26,022 bases of DNA from an uncultured Bacteroides sp. (GCA_900542985.1 UQPQ01000042.1:1-26022), one strand, 5' to 3'; shown: positions 1 to 8,261, counted from the stretch's first letter. Numbers and translations are program-made. The notes: generated from the sequence alone by a model not told the origin.

Positions 1-224
1 AACAGGTGAAGGCATTCGAACACATGAACTTAGGAAACATCACTGTATTCGATGGAGGAAACGGGAGTACAAGCAACTTCCTGAATACATTAGTGAAAAC
101 GGTTGCTCCTAGTCTCGGCGTATTGGATAAACTGCCTATCGGTGAAACTGTAAAGGGAATTATTCATCCGGAAAACAAAACGGAAGAAAAAACTGAGGAG
201 AAAAAAGAGGAAAAGAAGAAATAA
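1..224 (+). CDS. C-terminal end of a probable flotillin/SPFH-family membrane scaffold protein (5' truncated)
   Basis: Only the last 73 or so residues are present; the frame is open to the window edge, so the GTG at base 6 is an internal valine and not a start. The visible part has a short LGNITVFDGGNG segment, followed by a Ser/Asn-rich stretch, a weakly hydrophobic stretch and a tail of alternating Glu and Lys (ENKTEEKTEEKKEEKKK) before the stop at 222-224. The 'NITVFDGG' type segment near the C-terminus resembles the end of bacterial flotillins (FloT/YqiK type), which oligomerise on the inner face of membranes and organise microdomains. That assignment comes from recall of family C-termini; the diagnostic SPFH domain lies outside the window. 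The charged tail is probably a disordered cytoplasmic extension. Confidence 0.55.
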   Translation, partial: QVKAFEHMNLGNITVFDGGNGSTSNFLNTLVKTVAPSLGVLDKLPIGETVKGIIHPENKTEEKTEEKKEEKKK

Positions 225-316
225 TCCCTAATCTCTACTAAAAGAGAGAGGAAACAACCATACCTTCATACTTTTCAACTTTATAGTAGAGGAACGAAAA
301 AATCAAATAGAATCCA

Positions 317-349
317 TTTGGTAAACTAGAACAAAATAGTGTATATTTG
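317..349 (+). promoter_or_regulatory. Bacteroidetes-type promoter for the DUF5715 lipoprotein gene
   Basis: A -7 box TATATTTG (342-349) matches TAnnTTTG, and a -33 box TTTG sits at 317-320 with 21 bases between. The start codon follows 17 bases after the -7 box, so the leader would be very short. Read by eye from the consensus of the Bacteroidetes primary sigma factor. Confidence 0.6.
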
Positions 350-366
350 CAAGCAAAAAATACAAA

Positions 367-1041
367 ATGGCCATACATAAACTTCGTATTTTACCGATCT
401 TCCTACTAATTACAGGGCTTACGCTTACTTCCGGTTGCAAAAAGAAAGATATGTCGCTCAAACTAAACGAACCACGCAATATTCGTGGCGTTGTCAGCTA
501 CAAACGCTCTTTCCCCGATTTGAATGACAAACATCTGGAAGTAGCAAAAACTGTTGGTATCCGTCCGTTGGAGGACCGGGAAGAAGCAGAAAGCATGAAA
601 GAAAAGTTGACACATATCACTGATAATGAGTTCTATGTGGTAGATTCGCTGACCCATTCCATCCCCTACCTCGTCCCTCGTGCAAGTGCGCTACTCGACA
701 CTATCGGTTCTAACTTTCTCGATTCACTTGCTGCCAAAGGATTAAATCCCAATCAGGTGATTGTCACTTCCGTATTGCGTACCCAAAGCGACGTGAAACG
801 TCTGCGTCGCAGAAACGGGAACGCTTCCGCCAACTCGGCGCATTGCTTCGGAGCTACTTTCGATGTTAGCTGGAAACGGTTCAAGAAGGTGGAGGACGAG
901 GATGGAAGACCCTTACAGGATGTCGGCTCCGATACCCTGAAACTTGTTCTGTCCGAAGTTCTGAGAGATTTGCGACAAGCCGAAAAATGCTACATCAAGT
1001 ATGAGCTGAAACAGGGTTGTTTCCATATTACTGCCCGGTAA
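367..1041 (+). CDS. DUF5715-family lipoprotein with an M15 (D-Ala-D-Ala carboxypeptidase-like) zinc-site motif
   Basis: This 224-residue protein starts with a lipoprotein signal: hydrophobic residues 8-20, then a lipobox LTSGC with the acylated cysteine at position 24. The mature protein would be tethered in the cell envelope. Residues 157-166 read SAHCFGATFD, which fits the S-x-H-x-x-G-x-x-x-D pattern of peptidase M15/VanY-type enzymes, where the His and Asp bind zinc. A last-strand histidine (H220, in GCFHIT) could be the third ligand, and E213 in the preceding strand (YELKQG) could be the catalytic acid. An 'SVLRTQSDVKRL' segment just before the motif is also typical of that fold. In Bacteroidales this family is usually named DUF5715. 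A role in trimming cell-wall peptides is inference. The residues after the cysteine are KKKD rather than acidic at +2, so surface export is not obvious. Confidence 0.8.
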   Translation: MAIHKLRILPIFLLITGLTLTSGCKKKDMSLKLNEPRNIRGVVSYKRSFPDLNDKHLEVAKTVGIRPLEDREEAESMKEKLTHITDNEFYVVDSLTHSIPYLVPRASALLDTIGSNFLDSLAAKGLNPNQVIVTSVLRTQSDVKRLRRRNGNASANSAHCFGATFDVSWKRFKKVEDEDGRPLQDVGSDTLKLVLSEVLRDLRQAEKCYIKYELKQGCFHITAR

Positions 1042-1108
1042 AGAAAAGATGAGTATAAATTGCAATAAAATTCATCCCCAAACAATCAGAGAATCCAAAA
1101 CGTTTCAT

Positions 1109-1116
1109 TAAATTTG
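1109..1116 (+). promoter_or_regulatory. Possible -7 box for the PhoH gene
   Basis: TAAATTTG matches TAnnTTTG and lies 26 bases before the PhoH start codon. No good TTTG is visible at the -33 position, so this is a weaker promoter call than the one before the lipoprotein gene. Confidence 0.4.
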
Positions 1117-1142
1117 CAGAAATTTTTCTTTAATACGATTGA

Positions 1143-2141
1143 ATGATAGAGAAACTGATTGTCCTTGAGGATATTGATCCGGTTATTTTTTATGGCGTAA
1201 ACAACGCTAACATACAGTTAATAAAAGCTTTATATCCGAAGCTACGTATCGTTGCACGCGGCAATGTCATCAAAGTGCTGGGCGATGAGGAAGAAATGTG
1301 TGCCTTCGAAGAAAATATCACCAAACTGGAGAAATACTGCGCCGAATATAATTCACTAAAAGAAGAAGTTATCATCGACATCATCAAAGGGAATGCCCCG
1401 CAAGCAGAACAGAACGGAAACGTAATTGTGTTCAGCGTCACCGGAAAGCCGATCATTCCCCGGAGCGAGAACCAACTGAAACTGGTGGAAGGCTTCGCCA
1501 AGAATGATATGGTATTCGCTATCGGCCCGGCCGGTTCGGGAAAGACATATACCGCCATTGCCCTTGCCGTACGCGCACTGAAGAATAAGGAAATCAAGAA
1601 AATCATCCTCAGCCGCCCCGCCGTAGAAGCCGGCGAAAAACTCGGTTTCCTGCCCGGTGACATGAAAGATAAGATAGACCCGTATCTGCAACCGTTGTAC
1701 GATGCCTTGCAGGATATGATACCCGCCGCCAAGTTAAAGGAATACATGGAGCTGAACATTATACAGATTGCTCCGTTAGCCTTTATGCGCGGACGCACGC
1801 TGAATGACGCAGTCGTGATCCTGGATGAAGCGCAAAATACCACTGCACAACAAATCAAAATGTTCCTTACCCGCATGGGGATGAATACCAAAATGATTGT
1901 GACGGGAGATATGACACAGATCGACTTGCCTTCTTCACAAACATCGGGTCTTGTACAGGCCATGAAAATTCTGAAGGGTGTGAAAGGTATCAGCTTCATT
2001 GAACTGAACAAAAAGGATATTGTTCGCCATAAGCTGGTAACCCGTATTGTAGAAGCATACGAAAAGTTTGAGGAAAAAGAAAAGGCGGAACGCGTCAAAA
2101 CTAAAGTGAAAACAACTACAACTGAAGAACCCAATAAATAA
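1143..2141 (+). CDS. PhoH family P-loop ATPase
   Basis: A 332-residue PhoH-like protein (YbeZ/PhoL type). The N-terminal 100 residues form the small KH-like part. The ATPase core follows, with Walker A GPAGSGKT at 128-135 and Walker B VVILDEAQ at 224-231. The 'LSRPAVEAGEKLGFLPGDMKDKIDPYL' region and the 'TGDMTQIDLP' motif are characteristic of PhoH. The C-terminal 30 residues are Lys/Glu/Thr-rich and probably disordered. PhoH proteins are cytoplasmic nucleotide hydrolases linked to RNA and ribosome metabolism. In many bacteria they neighbour ybeY, but no ybeY is seen here. The ATG at 1143 gives a full-length family N-terminus. purC follows 29 bases downstream on the same strand and may be co-transcribed. 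Confidence 0.95.
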   Translation: MIEKLIVLEDIDPVIFYGVNNANIQLIKALYPKLRIVARGNVIKVLGDEEEMCAFEENITKLEKYCAEYNSLKEEVIIDIIKGNAPQAEQNGNVIVFSVTGKPIIPRSENQLKLVEGFAKNDMVFAIGPAGSGKTYTAIALAVRALKNKEIKKIILSRPAVEAGEKLGFLPGDMKDKIDPYLQPLYDALQDMIPAAKLKEYMELNIIQIAPLAFMRGRTLNDAVVILDEAQNTTAQQIKMFLTRMGMNTKMIVTGDMTQIDLPSSQTSGLVQAMKILKGVKGISFIELNKKDIVRHKLVTRIVEAYEKFEEKEKAERVKTKVKTTTTEEPNK

Positions 2142-2170
2142 TCTTATTCATAACTAAACAATAAAAGGAT

Positions 2171-3118
2171 ATGAGCAAAGCATTAACAAAAACAGATTAC
2201 AATTTTCCTGGTCAGAAAAGTGTCTATCATGGAAAAGTACGCGATGTGTATAACATCAATGATGAAAAGCTGGTAATGGTAGCAACCGACCGTATCTCTG
2301 CATTCGATGTCGTATTGCCTGAAGGTATACCTTATAAAGGACAAATGCTGAATCAGATTGCAGCTAAGTTCCTGGATGCAACAACAGATATCTGTCCTAA
2401 CTGGAAACTGGCAACTCCAGACCCTATGGTTACAGTGGGAGTTATGTGTAAAGGTTTTCCTGTAGAAATGATTGTTCGTGGCTACTTGTGTGGTAGCGCA
2501 TGGCGTGCTTACAGAAGTGGTGTACGTGAAATTTGTGGCGTAACTCTTCCTGAAGGTATGCGTGAAAATGAAAAATTCCCTCATCCTATCATTACTCCGA
2601 CCACAAAGGCTGAAATGGGCTTGCATGATGAAGATATTTCTAAAGAAGAAATTCTTGCTCAGGGACTGGCAACTCCGGAAGAATACGAATTGCTGGAGAA
2701 ATATACTTTGGCTTTGTTCGAACGTGGTACTCAGATGGCTGCAGAACGTGGATTGATTTTGGTAGATACTAAATATGAATTCGGTAAGCATAACGGAGAA
2801 ATCTATTTGATGGACGAAATTCATACACCAGATTCAAGCCGTTACTTCTATTCAGAAGGATATCAAGACCGTTTCGAAAAAGGTGAACCTCAGAAACAGT
2901 TGTCTAAAGAGTTTGTACGCGAATGGTTGATGGCAAACGGTTTCCAGGGTAAAGAAGGTCAGCAAGTTCCTGAAATGACTCCGGAAATTGTAAATTCTAT
3001 CAGCGAACGCTACATCGAATTGTATGAGCACATCACAGGCGAAACTTTTGTAAAGGCAGATACTGATAGCATTGCAGCACGTATCGAAAAGAACGTAACC
3101 GAATATCTTACAAAATAA
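2171..3118 (+). CDS. purC: Phosphoribosylaminoimidazole-succinocarboxamide synthase (SAICAR synthetase)
   Basis: PurC ligates aspartate to CAIR using ATP, giving SAICAR in de novo purine synthesis. At 315 residues it is the longer form, akin to yeast Ade1, rather than the roughly 240-residue E. coli type. Visible family marks are YHGKVRDVY near the start (nucleotide-binding loop), [13 protein letters not shown], '[17 protein letters not shown]', and the second signature LVDTKYEFG followed by '[14 protein letters not shown]'. Arginine is written mainly as CGT, consistent with a well-expressed housekeeping gene. A hairpin terminator follows the stop by 13 bases. No other pur gene is in the window. 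Confidence 0.98.
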   Translation: MSKALTKTDYNFPGQKSVYHGKVRDVYNINDEKLVMVATDRISAFDVVLPEGIPYKGQMLNQIAAKFLDATTDICPNWKLATPDPMVTVGVMCKGFPVEMIVRGYLCGSAWRAYRSGVREICGVTLPEGMRENEKFPHPIITPTTKAEMGLHDEDISKEEILAQGLATPEEYELLEKYTLALFERGTQMAAERGLILVDTKYEFGKHNGEIYLMDEIHTPDSSRYFYSEGYQDRFEKGEPQKQLSKEFVREWLMANGFQGKEGQQVPEMTPEIVNSISERYIELYEHITGETFVKADTDSIAARIEKNVTEYLTK

Positions 3119-3131
3119 ATCTGTTTTTAAT

Positions 3132-3179
3132 ATGCAGGGGGTAAGGCCATACTGCTTTATCCTCTGCATTTGTTTTATT
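3132..3179 (+). terminator. Rho-independent terminator after purC
   Basis: ATGCAGGGGGTAA (3132-3144) pairs with TTATCCTCTGCAT (3157-3169), a 13-base-pair stem with two G-U pairs and a 12-base loop. A T-rich run (TTGTTTTATT) follows. Confidence 0.85.
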
Positions 3180-3193
3180 AAATCTCTTTATCC

Positions 3194-3934
3194 ATGTCTC
3201 AGTATCCACAAGAAAAAATCAAACCTTATAATGAAGACGAAAGCAAAGTTGTACAAGTAGAAAAGATGTTCGACACCATTGCTCCTGCATACGATAACTT
3301 GAACCATATGCTTTCTTTAGGCATCGACAAAAGCTGGCGTAAGAAGGCGATTAACCGACTGAGACCTTTCCATCCGCAACATATGATGGATGTAGCTACC
3401 GGAACTGGAGACTTTGCTATACAAGCCTGCCGTATATTGCAGCCTCAAGAACTTATCGGGACGGATATATCGGAAGGTATGATGAATGTAGGGCGTGAAA
3501 AAGTAAAGCGGGAAAAACTGGACCGACAAATTTCGTTTGCTAAAGAAGACTGTACTGCTTTATCTTTCTCCGACAATCGTTTCGACGCTATTACCGTGGC
3601 ATTTGGTATCCGTAATTTTGAAAATCTGGATCAAGGTTTGAAAGAAATGTATCGTGTATTGATGCCGGGGGGGCATTTGGTTATTCTTGAATTGTCTGAA
3701 CCCGAATGGTTCCCAATGAAACAGTTGTATGCCTTATACTCCAAAATTGTGATACCAACTTTGGGTAAACTCTTCTCTAAGGACAAAAGTGCCTATACTT
3801 ATCTTCCCGAGTCTATCAAAGCATTCCCTCAAGGAGAAGTAATGCAGAAAATCATCCGTAAAGCAGGATTCAGTCAGGTAGAATTCAAACGGTTGACAAT
3901 GGGAACTTGTACACTTTATTTTGCAACCAAATAA
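3194..3934 (+). CDS. ubiE: Demethylmenaquinone methyltransferase (UbiE/MenG family)
   Basis: This 246-residue SAM-dependent methyltransferase carries out the last step of menaquinone synthesis. In a Bacteroidales host the quinone is menaquinone, so the MenG activity is the relevant one. Family signature 1 is visible as '[17 protein letters not shown]' (about residues 34-50). The SAM-binding motif I is [10 protein letters not shown]. The second signature lies around '[20 protein letters not shown]', and the C-terminal '[12 protein letters not shown]' segment is also typical. It begins 75 bases after purC, beyond a terminator, so it is probably transcribed from its own weak promoter. aroE begins 32 bases after its stop. 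No other men genes lie in the window. Confidence 0.96.
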   Translation: MSQYPQEKIKPYNEDESKVVQVEKMFDTIAPAYDNLNHMLSLGIDKSWRKKAINRLRPFHPQHMMDVATGTGDFAIQACRILQPQELIGTDISEGMMNVGREKVKREKLDRQISFAKEDCTALSFSDNRFDAITVAFGIRNFENLDQGLKEMYRVLMPGGHLVILELSEPEWFPMKQLYALYSKIVIPTLGKLFSKDKSAYTYLPESIKAFPQGEVMQKIIRKAGFSQVEFKRLTMGTCTLYFATK

Positions 3935-3966
3935 TATTTTGTTTCTTTTTAAAGTTTAATACAGCG

Positions 3967-4710
3967 ATGAAAAAATACGGTTTAATCGGCTATCCGCTTG
4001 GACATTCTTTCTCAAGAAATTTCTTTAATGAAAAATTTGCATCCGAAAAGATTAATGCCGAATATGTTAATTTCGAGATTCCTACTATCAACGACTTTCC
4101 CAAGATCATTGCCGAAAATCCGGATTTAGCTGGACTTAATGTGACTATCCCTTATAAAGAACAAGTGATTCCGTATCTGGATGAATTAGACTCGGATGCT
4201 GCCGGAATTGGAGCTGTCAATGTCATCAAACTAAAACTTGTAAACGGAAAGCGTAAATTGATTGGTTATAATTCTGATGTGATTGGATTTACTCGTTCAA
4301 TAGAACCGTTATTGGAGCCCTATCATACTAAAGCGTTAATATTGGGTACCGGAGGAGCTTCGAAAGCTGTATATCACGGATTGAAGAAATTAGGATTGGA
4401 ATGTCTTTTTGTATCAAGAGGACGACATAATGAAACTACCATTACTTACGAGGAACTGACTCCAGAATTAATGGAAGAGTATAAGGTCATTGTAAATTGT
4501 ACTCCCGTAGGTATGTATCCTAAGGCCGATGAATATCCGCATATTCCTTATCACTGCCTTACTCCCAAGCATTTGCTATACGACTTGCTTTATAATCCAG
4601 ACACAACTCTTTTTATGAGAAAAGGAGCAGAACAAGGTGCTGTAGTAAAGAACGGTCTTGAGATGTTGCTTTTGCAAGCTTTTGGAGCATGGGAAATCTG
4701 GAATCAATAA
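3967..4710 (+). CDS. aroE: Shikimate 5-dehydrogenase
   Basis: AroE reduces 3-dehydroshikimate to shikimate with NADPH in the aromatic amino acid and chorismate pathway. The start at 3967 gives MKKYGLIGYPLGHSFS, the normal family N-terminus; an upstream in-frame ATG inside the end of ubiE would add 20 unlike residues and was not used. Shikimate-binding GHSFS is at 12-16, the catalytic lysine is K64 in NVTIPYKE, and its partner aspartate is D104 in YNSDV. The glycine-rich nucleotide loop GTGGASKA spans 127-134, and NCTPVGMYP follows later. At 247 residues it is slightly shorter than E. coli AroE (272). Chorismate also feeds menaquinone synthesis, so sitting beside ubiE makes metabolic sense. 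Confidence 0.96.
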   Translation: MKKYGLIGYPLGHSFSRNFFNEKFASEKINAEYVNFEIPTINDFPKIIAENPDLAGLNVTIPYKEQVIPYLDELDSDAAGIGAVNVIKLKLVNGKRKLIGYNSDVIGFTRSIEPLLEPYHTKALILGTGGASKAVYHGLKKLGLECLFVSRGRHNETTITYEELTPELMEEYKVIVNCTPVGMYPKADEYPHIPYHCLTPKHLLYDLLYNPDTTLFMRKGAEQGAVVKNGLEMLLLQAFGAWEIWNQ

Positions 4711-4720
4711 CAGAACATCT

Positions 4721-5668
4721 ATGAATAAAAAACGAATTGGAGTTATCGGTATAATCATACTGGTACTCTTGGGAAGTATAGTTGGTGGAAGTCTTTATAT
4801 GATTGATTACTCCCTACGACCCGTCAACCGGGGAAAAGATATGGAAGGATCTATGCAATATATGAAACAGACCTATCCTCATATCACCCCCTGGATAGAC
4901 AGCTTGCAGCAGCATCATGCTCTGCGTGATACTTTTATTACAGCTCCGGATGGTATCCGTCTGCATGCTTTTTACGCATACGCTTCCCGTCCTACCCGAC
5001 ATACGGCAGTGATTGTTCATGGGTATACAGATAATGCGATCCGCATGTTTCATATAGGTTATCTTTACAATCACTCACTCGACTATAATATCTTGTTGCC
5101 CGATTTGCGTTATACAGGATTAAGTGAAGGTGATGCCATACAAATGGGATGGTTGGACCGTAAGGATGTAATGCAATGGATTGATACAGCTCCTTCCCTC
5201 TTTGGCGATTCTCTGAAAGCTGTAGTACACGGTATTTCAATGGGTGCTGCTACCACTATGATGGTATCTGGAGAGCCGTTGCCCGATTATATATCTTGTT
5301 TTGTAGAAGACTGTGGATACACCAGCGTATGGGATCAGTTCAAAAAAGAATTAAAGTCACAATTTGGTCTTCCTGCGTTTCCTTTACTTTATGCAGCAAG
5401 TATCTTGTGTGATTGGCAGAATGGTTGGAATTTCCATGAAGCCTCTGCACTCCGACAGGTAGAAAAATGTCAGAAACCGATGTTGTTTATTCACGGTGAT
5501 AAAGATGATTACGTTCCTACGTGGATGGTCTATAAAGTCTATAAAGCCAAGCCGGAACCTAAGGATTTGTGGATTGTTCCTCAGACTGCTCATGCCGAGT
5601 CTTACCTGAACGAGCCTGAAGAATATACTCATCGTGTCCGTTCCTTTGTAGAAAAATATATAGATTAG
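4721..5668 (+). CDS. Membrane-anchored alpha/beta hydrolase (serine hydrolase)
   Basis: This 315-residue protein begins 10 bases after aroE. The ATG at 4721 is preferred because it is followed directly by a Lys/Arg-rich start and one transmembrane segment (about residues 6-28), which would anchor the enzyme facing the periplasm. The hydrolase fold follows: the oxyanion region VIVHGYTDNA (97-106), the nucleophile elbow GISMG with S173, the acid in HGDKDDYVP (D262 most likely) and the histidine in TAHAES (H291). All three catalytic residues are present. Similar Bacteroides proteins are annotated only as alpha/beta hydrolase or YqkD/BEM46-like; the substrate is unknown. It is the last gene of the ubiE-aroE group and ends at a bidirectional hairpin. 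Confidence 0.88.
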   Translation: MNKKRIGVIGIIILVLLGSIVGGSLYMIDYSLRPVNRGKDMEGSMQYMKQTYPHITPWIDSLQQHHALRDTFITAPDGIRLHAFYAYASRPTRHTAVIVHGYTDNAIRMFHIGYLYNHSLDYNILLPDLRYTGLSEGDAIQMGWLDRKDVMQWIDTAPSLFGDSLKAVVHGISMGAATTMMVSGEPLPDYISCFVEDCGYTSVWDQFKKELKSQFGLPAFPLLYAASILCDWQNGWNFHEASALRQVEKCQKPMLFIHGDKDDYVPTWMVYKVYKAKPEPKDLWIVPQTAHAESYLNEPEEYTHRVRSFVEKYID

Positions 5669-5729
5669 CAATCAGGTTTTCTCTTAAGTCGTAACTTTTC
5701 TAGCTGTAAATGGAATAGAAAAACAGGTG

Positions 5730-5788
5730 AAAACAAGAAGCGTGTGTAGACATTGAAAGAATCAATCTTTACACACGCTTCCTGTTTT
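5730..5788. terminator. Bidirectional terminator between convergent genes
   Basis: GAAGCGTGTGTA (5737-5748) pairs perfectly with TACACACGCTTC (5770-5781). AAAACA (5730-5735) pairs with TGTTTT (5783-5788) beyond a single mismatch. Further pairing (ATTGA with TCAAT) extends the stem inward after a short mismatch. Runs of T follow on both strands, so it can end both the hydrolase gene (+) and the DUF3127 gene (-). Confidence 0.85.
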
Positions 5789-5804
5789 ATACAGACTGAT
5801 TTTA

Positions 5805-6176
5805 TCAGAACGGCAGATCGTCCTTTTCGTCAGTTGCTGCAAAATCTACTGGAGCCGCATTCATTGGAGGGAAAGGTGCATCCATTGGTGGAACTTGAGG
5901 AGCTACTCCTACCCGTTCTACTTTCCATGCACGGATACTGTTGAACCAGCGTCCCTGCCACTCACGGGCATCAATATCAAAAGAAACATTCAGCTCTTCG
6001 CCAATCTGAATATTAAACTGCTGTATTTTATCAGCACCAAACACATCAAAACACATTCTGCGCGGATACTGGTCGTGCGTTTCAATTACATACTCTTGTA
6101 CTTTCCATTCATTACCGTTTTTGGAAACTCCTCCTCTCGGTTCGAGAACAGCGATCACTTTTCCTGCTAATTCCAT
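5805..6176 (-). CDS. DUF3127 protein, OB-fold-like, with an SSB-type acidic C-terminal tip
   Basis: This 123-residue protein matches the DUF3127 family common in Bacteroidetes (start 'MELAGKVIAVLEPRGGVSKNG', then 'WKVQEYVIETHDQYPRRMCFDVFG'). Its beta-rich first 85 residues have the look of an OB fold ('NVSFDIDAREWQGRWFNSIRAWKVERV'). A Pro/Ala/Met-rich linker follows (about 90-112), and the protein ends in DEKDDLPF. The same layout, OB fold then flexible linker then acidic tip ending in Pro-Phe, is found in bacterial single-stranded DNA-binding proteins, whose tip recruits repair and replication partners. Function is not established; a single-strand nucleic acid-binding role is inference. It is divergent from dnaN, 155 bases away, sharing the intergenic region. 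Confidence 0.85.
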   Translation of the reverse strand: MELAGKVIAVLEPRGGVSKNGNEWKVQEYVIETHDQYPRRMCFDVFGADKIQQFNIQIGEELNVSFDIDAREWQGRWFNSIRAWKVERVGVAPQVPPMDAPFPPMNAAPVDFAATDEKDDLPF

Positions 6177-6248
6177 TGTCTAAATATATTTTAATTCGGT
6201 CACGAAATTAAGCTTTTCCTAAGAAGTACACTAATTTTTTAAAAGCTT

Positions 6249-6282
6249 TTTGCGCCGCTTATATAATCTTTTCGTAACTTTG
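6249..6282 (+). promoter_or_regulatory. Promoter of the dnaN-exonuclease-coaBC-recN-rlmB-TPR unit
   Basis: The -7 box TAACTTTG (6275-6282) matches TAnnTTTG. A TTTG (6249-6252, inside TTTTTG) lies 22 bases upstream. The dnaN ATG follows about 50 bases later. The intergenic region is shared with the divergent DUF3127 gene, for which I see no clear promoter. Confidence 0.6.
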
Positions 6283-6331
6283 GCAGTTAAATAACGGATT
6301 CCGAATTAAATATTATAAATATAAAAACACT

Positions 6332-7456
6332 ATGAAGTTTATTGTTTCAAGTACCGCATTATTCAGCCACTTGCAGGCTATCAGTCGTGTAATCAACTCT
6401 AAAAACTCATTGCCAATATTGGATTGTTTTCTGCTTGAGCTGCAGGACGGAACTTTGTCTATGACTGCATCTGATAACGAAACGACTCTTTCTACTTCAA
6501 TCGAAGTCAATGAATACGAAGAGGATGGACGCTTTGCCGTTTCTTCAAAGACATTGCTGGAAGCTCTGAAGGAAATTCCCGAACAGCCTCTGACTTTCCA
6601 GATTGATATGAGCAACTTGGAAATCAATGTGCAATATCAGAACGGTAAATATAGTCTGATGGGGCAGAGTGCCGACGAATATCCACAGGCACAAGAGCTG
6701 GGTGCTAATGCTGTACAGGTAACAATGGGAGCTGATGTACTTATGGCAGGGGTTAACCGCAGTATTTTTGCTACTGCTGATGATGAACTCCGCCCAGTAA
6801 TGAACGGTATTTATTTCGATATCACTACCGAAGACATCACTTTGGTCGCATCCGATGGGCATAAGTTGGTTCGTTGCAAGACTTTTGCGGCGCAGGGTAC
6901 AGAAAAAGCTGCTTTTATTCTTCCTAAAAAACCTGCCAACTTGCTGAAAAACCTGCTTCCTAAAGAACAGGGCGATGTACAGATTGGATTCGACGACCGT
7001 AACGCTACTTTTACATTGGAAAACTATCGCATGGTATGCCGTCTCATTGAAGGACGTTACCCTAACTACAATTCAGTGATTCCGCAAAACAATCCGCACA
7101 AGGCTATCATCGACCGTGCTGCATTTATCAGTGCATTGCGTCGTGTTTCTGTGTTCTCTTCTCAAGCAAGCAGTTTGATTAAGTTAAGTCTTTCTGCCAA
7201 CTCAATGAAAATTTCGGCACAAGATATCGACTTCTCAACTTCGGCAGAAGAAACAATTATCTGCCAGTACGACGGTAGCGCAATGAGCATTGGCTTCAAA
7301 TCATCATTCTTGATTGATATACTGAACAATATTTCTTCTCAGAATGTCATTATTGAGTTGGCCGATCCTTCACGTGCAGGAGTTATCGTACCTGAAGAAC
7401 AGGATGAAAATGAAGACTTGCTGATGTTGCTGATGCCTATGATGCTGAATGATTAA
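6332..7456 (+). CDS. dnaN: DNA polymerase III beta subunit (sliding clamp)
   Basis: This 374-residue protein is the ring-shaped processivity clamp that encircles DNA and tethers polymerase and repair enzymes. The start MKFIVSSTALFSHLQAISRVI and the three repeated clamp domains (each about 120 residues) are recognisable, including 'MTASDNETTLST' in domain I, 'FATADDELRPVMNGIYFDI' leading to 'LVASDGHKLVR' in domain II, and 'ALRRVSVFSSQASSLIKLSL' opening domain III. It ends LMLLMPMMLND, where most clamps end with a Met-Pro-hydrophobic strand. It is not beside dnaA or a recognisable origin here; instead it leads a six-gene unit with an exonuclease and recN. Confidence 0.98.
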   Translation: MKFIVSSTALFSHLQAISRVINSKNSLPILDCFLLELQDGTLSMTASDNETTLSTSIEVNEYEEDGRFAVSSKTLLEALKEIPEQPLTFQIDMSNLEINVQYQNGKYSLMGQSADEYPQAQELGANAVQVTMGADVLMAGVNRSIFATADDELRPVMNGIYFDITTEDITLVASDGHKLVRCKTFAAQGTEKAAFILPKKPANLLKNLLPKEQGDVQIGFDDRNATFTLENYRMVCRLIEGRYPNYNSVIPQNNPHKAIIDRAAFISALRRVSVFSSQASSLIKLSLSANSMKISAQDIDFSTSAEETIICQYDGSAMSIGFKSSFLIDILNNISSQNVIIELADPSRAGVIVPEEQDENEDLLMLLMPMMLND

Positions 7457-7484
7457 TAATTCGGAGATTTGAAAAATTTTAAAG

Positions 7485-8261
7485 ATGAAACTGAACTTAA
7501 AGAATCCTCTGGTATTTTTCGATTTGGAAACTACCGGAACAAATATAAACACCGATCGTATTGTTGAAATCTGCTATCTGAAAGTATATCCTAACGGAAA
7601 TGAAGAAGCAAAGACATTGCGTATCAATCCGGAAATGCATATTCCGGAAGCATCGTCTGCCGTACATGGTATTTTCGATGCCGATGTAGTAGACTGCCCT
7701 ACTTTCAAGGAAGTGGCCAAAGACATTGCTAAAGACATTGAGGGAGCTGATATCGCCGGTTTTAATTCCAATCGTTTTGATGTACCGGTACTGGTAGAAG
7801 AGTTTCTCCGTGCTGGTATTGATATCGATCTTACCAAGCGTAAATTTGTCGACGTACAGGTTATCTACCATAAACTTGAGCAGCGTACTCTTTCGGCTGC
7901 CTATAAGTTTTATTGCGGCAAGAACTTAGAAGACGCTCATACTGCTGAAGCCGATACACGCGCCACTTATGAAGTCTTGAAGGCACAGCTCGACCATTAT
8001 CCGGAAGTATTGGAAAACGATATCAATTTTCTGTCTGAATATTCTACCTACAGCAAAAATGTAGACTTTGCCGGGCGCATAGTGTACGATGATAAGGGAG
8101 TGGAAGTATTCAATTTTGGGAAATACAAAGGTATACCGGTAAGTGAAGTGTTGTTGCGTGATCCGGGATATTACGGCTGGATAATGAACGGAGACTTTAC
8201 CCTGAATACAAAAAATGTTTTGACAAAAATCAGATTACGTGAAAACGGTCTGACCAAATAA
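7485..8261 (+). CDS. DnaQ-type 3'-5' exonuclease with a fused C-terminal domain
   Basis: A 258-residue exonuclease of the DEDDh class. All five catalytic residues can be placed: D13 and E15 in FFDLETTG, D99 in NSNRFDVP, and H152 and D157 in AHTAEADTRA. The first 170 residues match the proofreading (epsilon) domain. After a linker, residues 208-245 ('FNFGKYKGIPVSEVLLRDPGYYGWIMNGDF') match a small module found at the end of other DnaQ-like and ExoX-like proteins (DUF3820-like). It starts 28 bases after dnaN and coaBC starts 1 base after its stop, so the three are surely co-transcribed. Next to the clamp gene, a proofreading or repair role is likely, but whether it is the replicative epsilon subunit cannot be told. 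Confidence 0.92.
   Translation: MKLNLKNPLVFFDLETTGTNINTDRIVEICYLKVYPNGNEEAKTLRINPEMHIPEASSAVHGIFDADVVDCPTFKEVAKDIAKDIEGADIAGFNSNRFDVPVLVEEFLRAGIDIDLTKRKFVDVQVIYHKLEQRTLSAAYKFYCGKNLEDAHTAEADTRATYEVLKAQLDHYPEVLENDINFLSEYSTYSKNVDFAGRIVYDDKGVEVFNFGKYKGIPVSEVLLRDPGYYGWIMNGDFTLNTKNVLTKIRLRENGLTK

Noticed and set aside
225..260. Possible CTCT/AGAG stem after the flotillin-like gene
   Set aside because: Only four base pairs, and no T run follows; not distinguishable from chance.
1190..2134. Long minus-strand open frame (314 codons) opposite the PhoH gene
   Set aside because: It mirrors a strongly recognised coding gene, and its translation is Ser/Phe/Ile-rich with no domain; it is an antisense by-product.
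3907..3966. Upstream in-frame start for aroE overlapping ubiE
   Set aside because: It would add 20 residues unlike any AroE N-terminus; MKKYGLIGYPLGHS from 3967 fits the family exactly.
4658..4720. Upstream in-frame start for the alpha/beta hydrolase inside aroE
   Set aside because: The added residues would precede the natural Lys-Lys-Arg plus transmembrane start; 4721 gives a normal membrane anchor.
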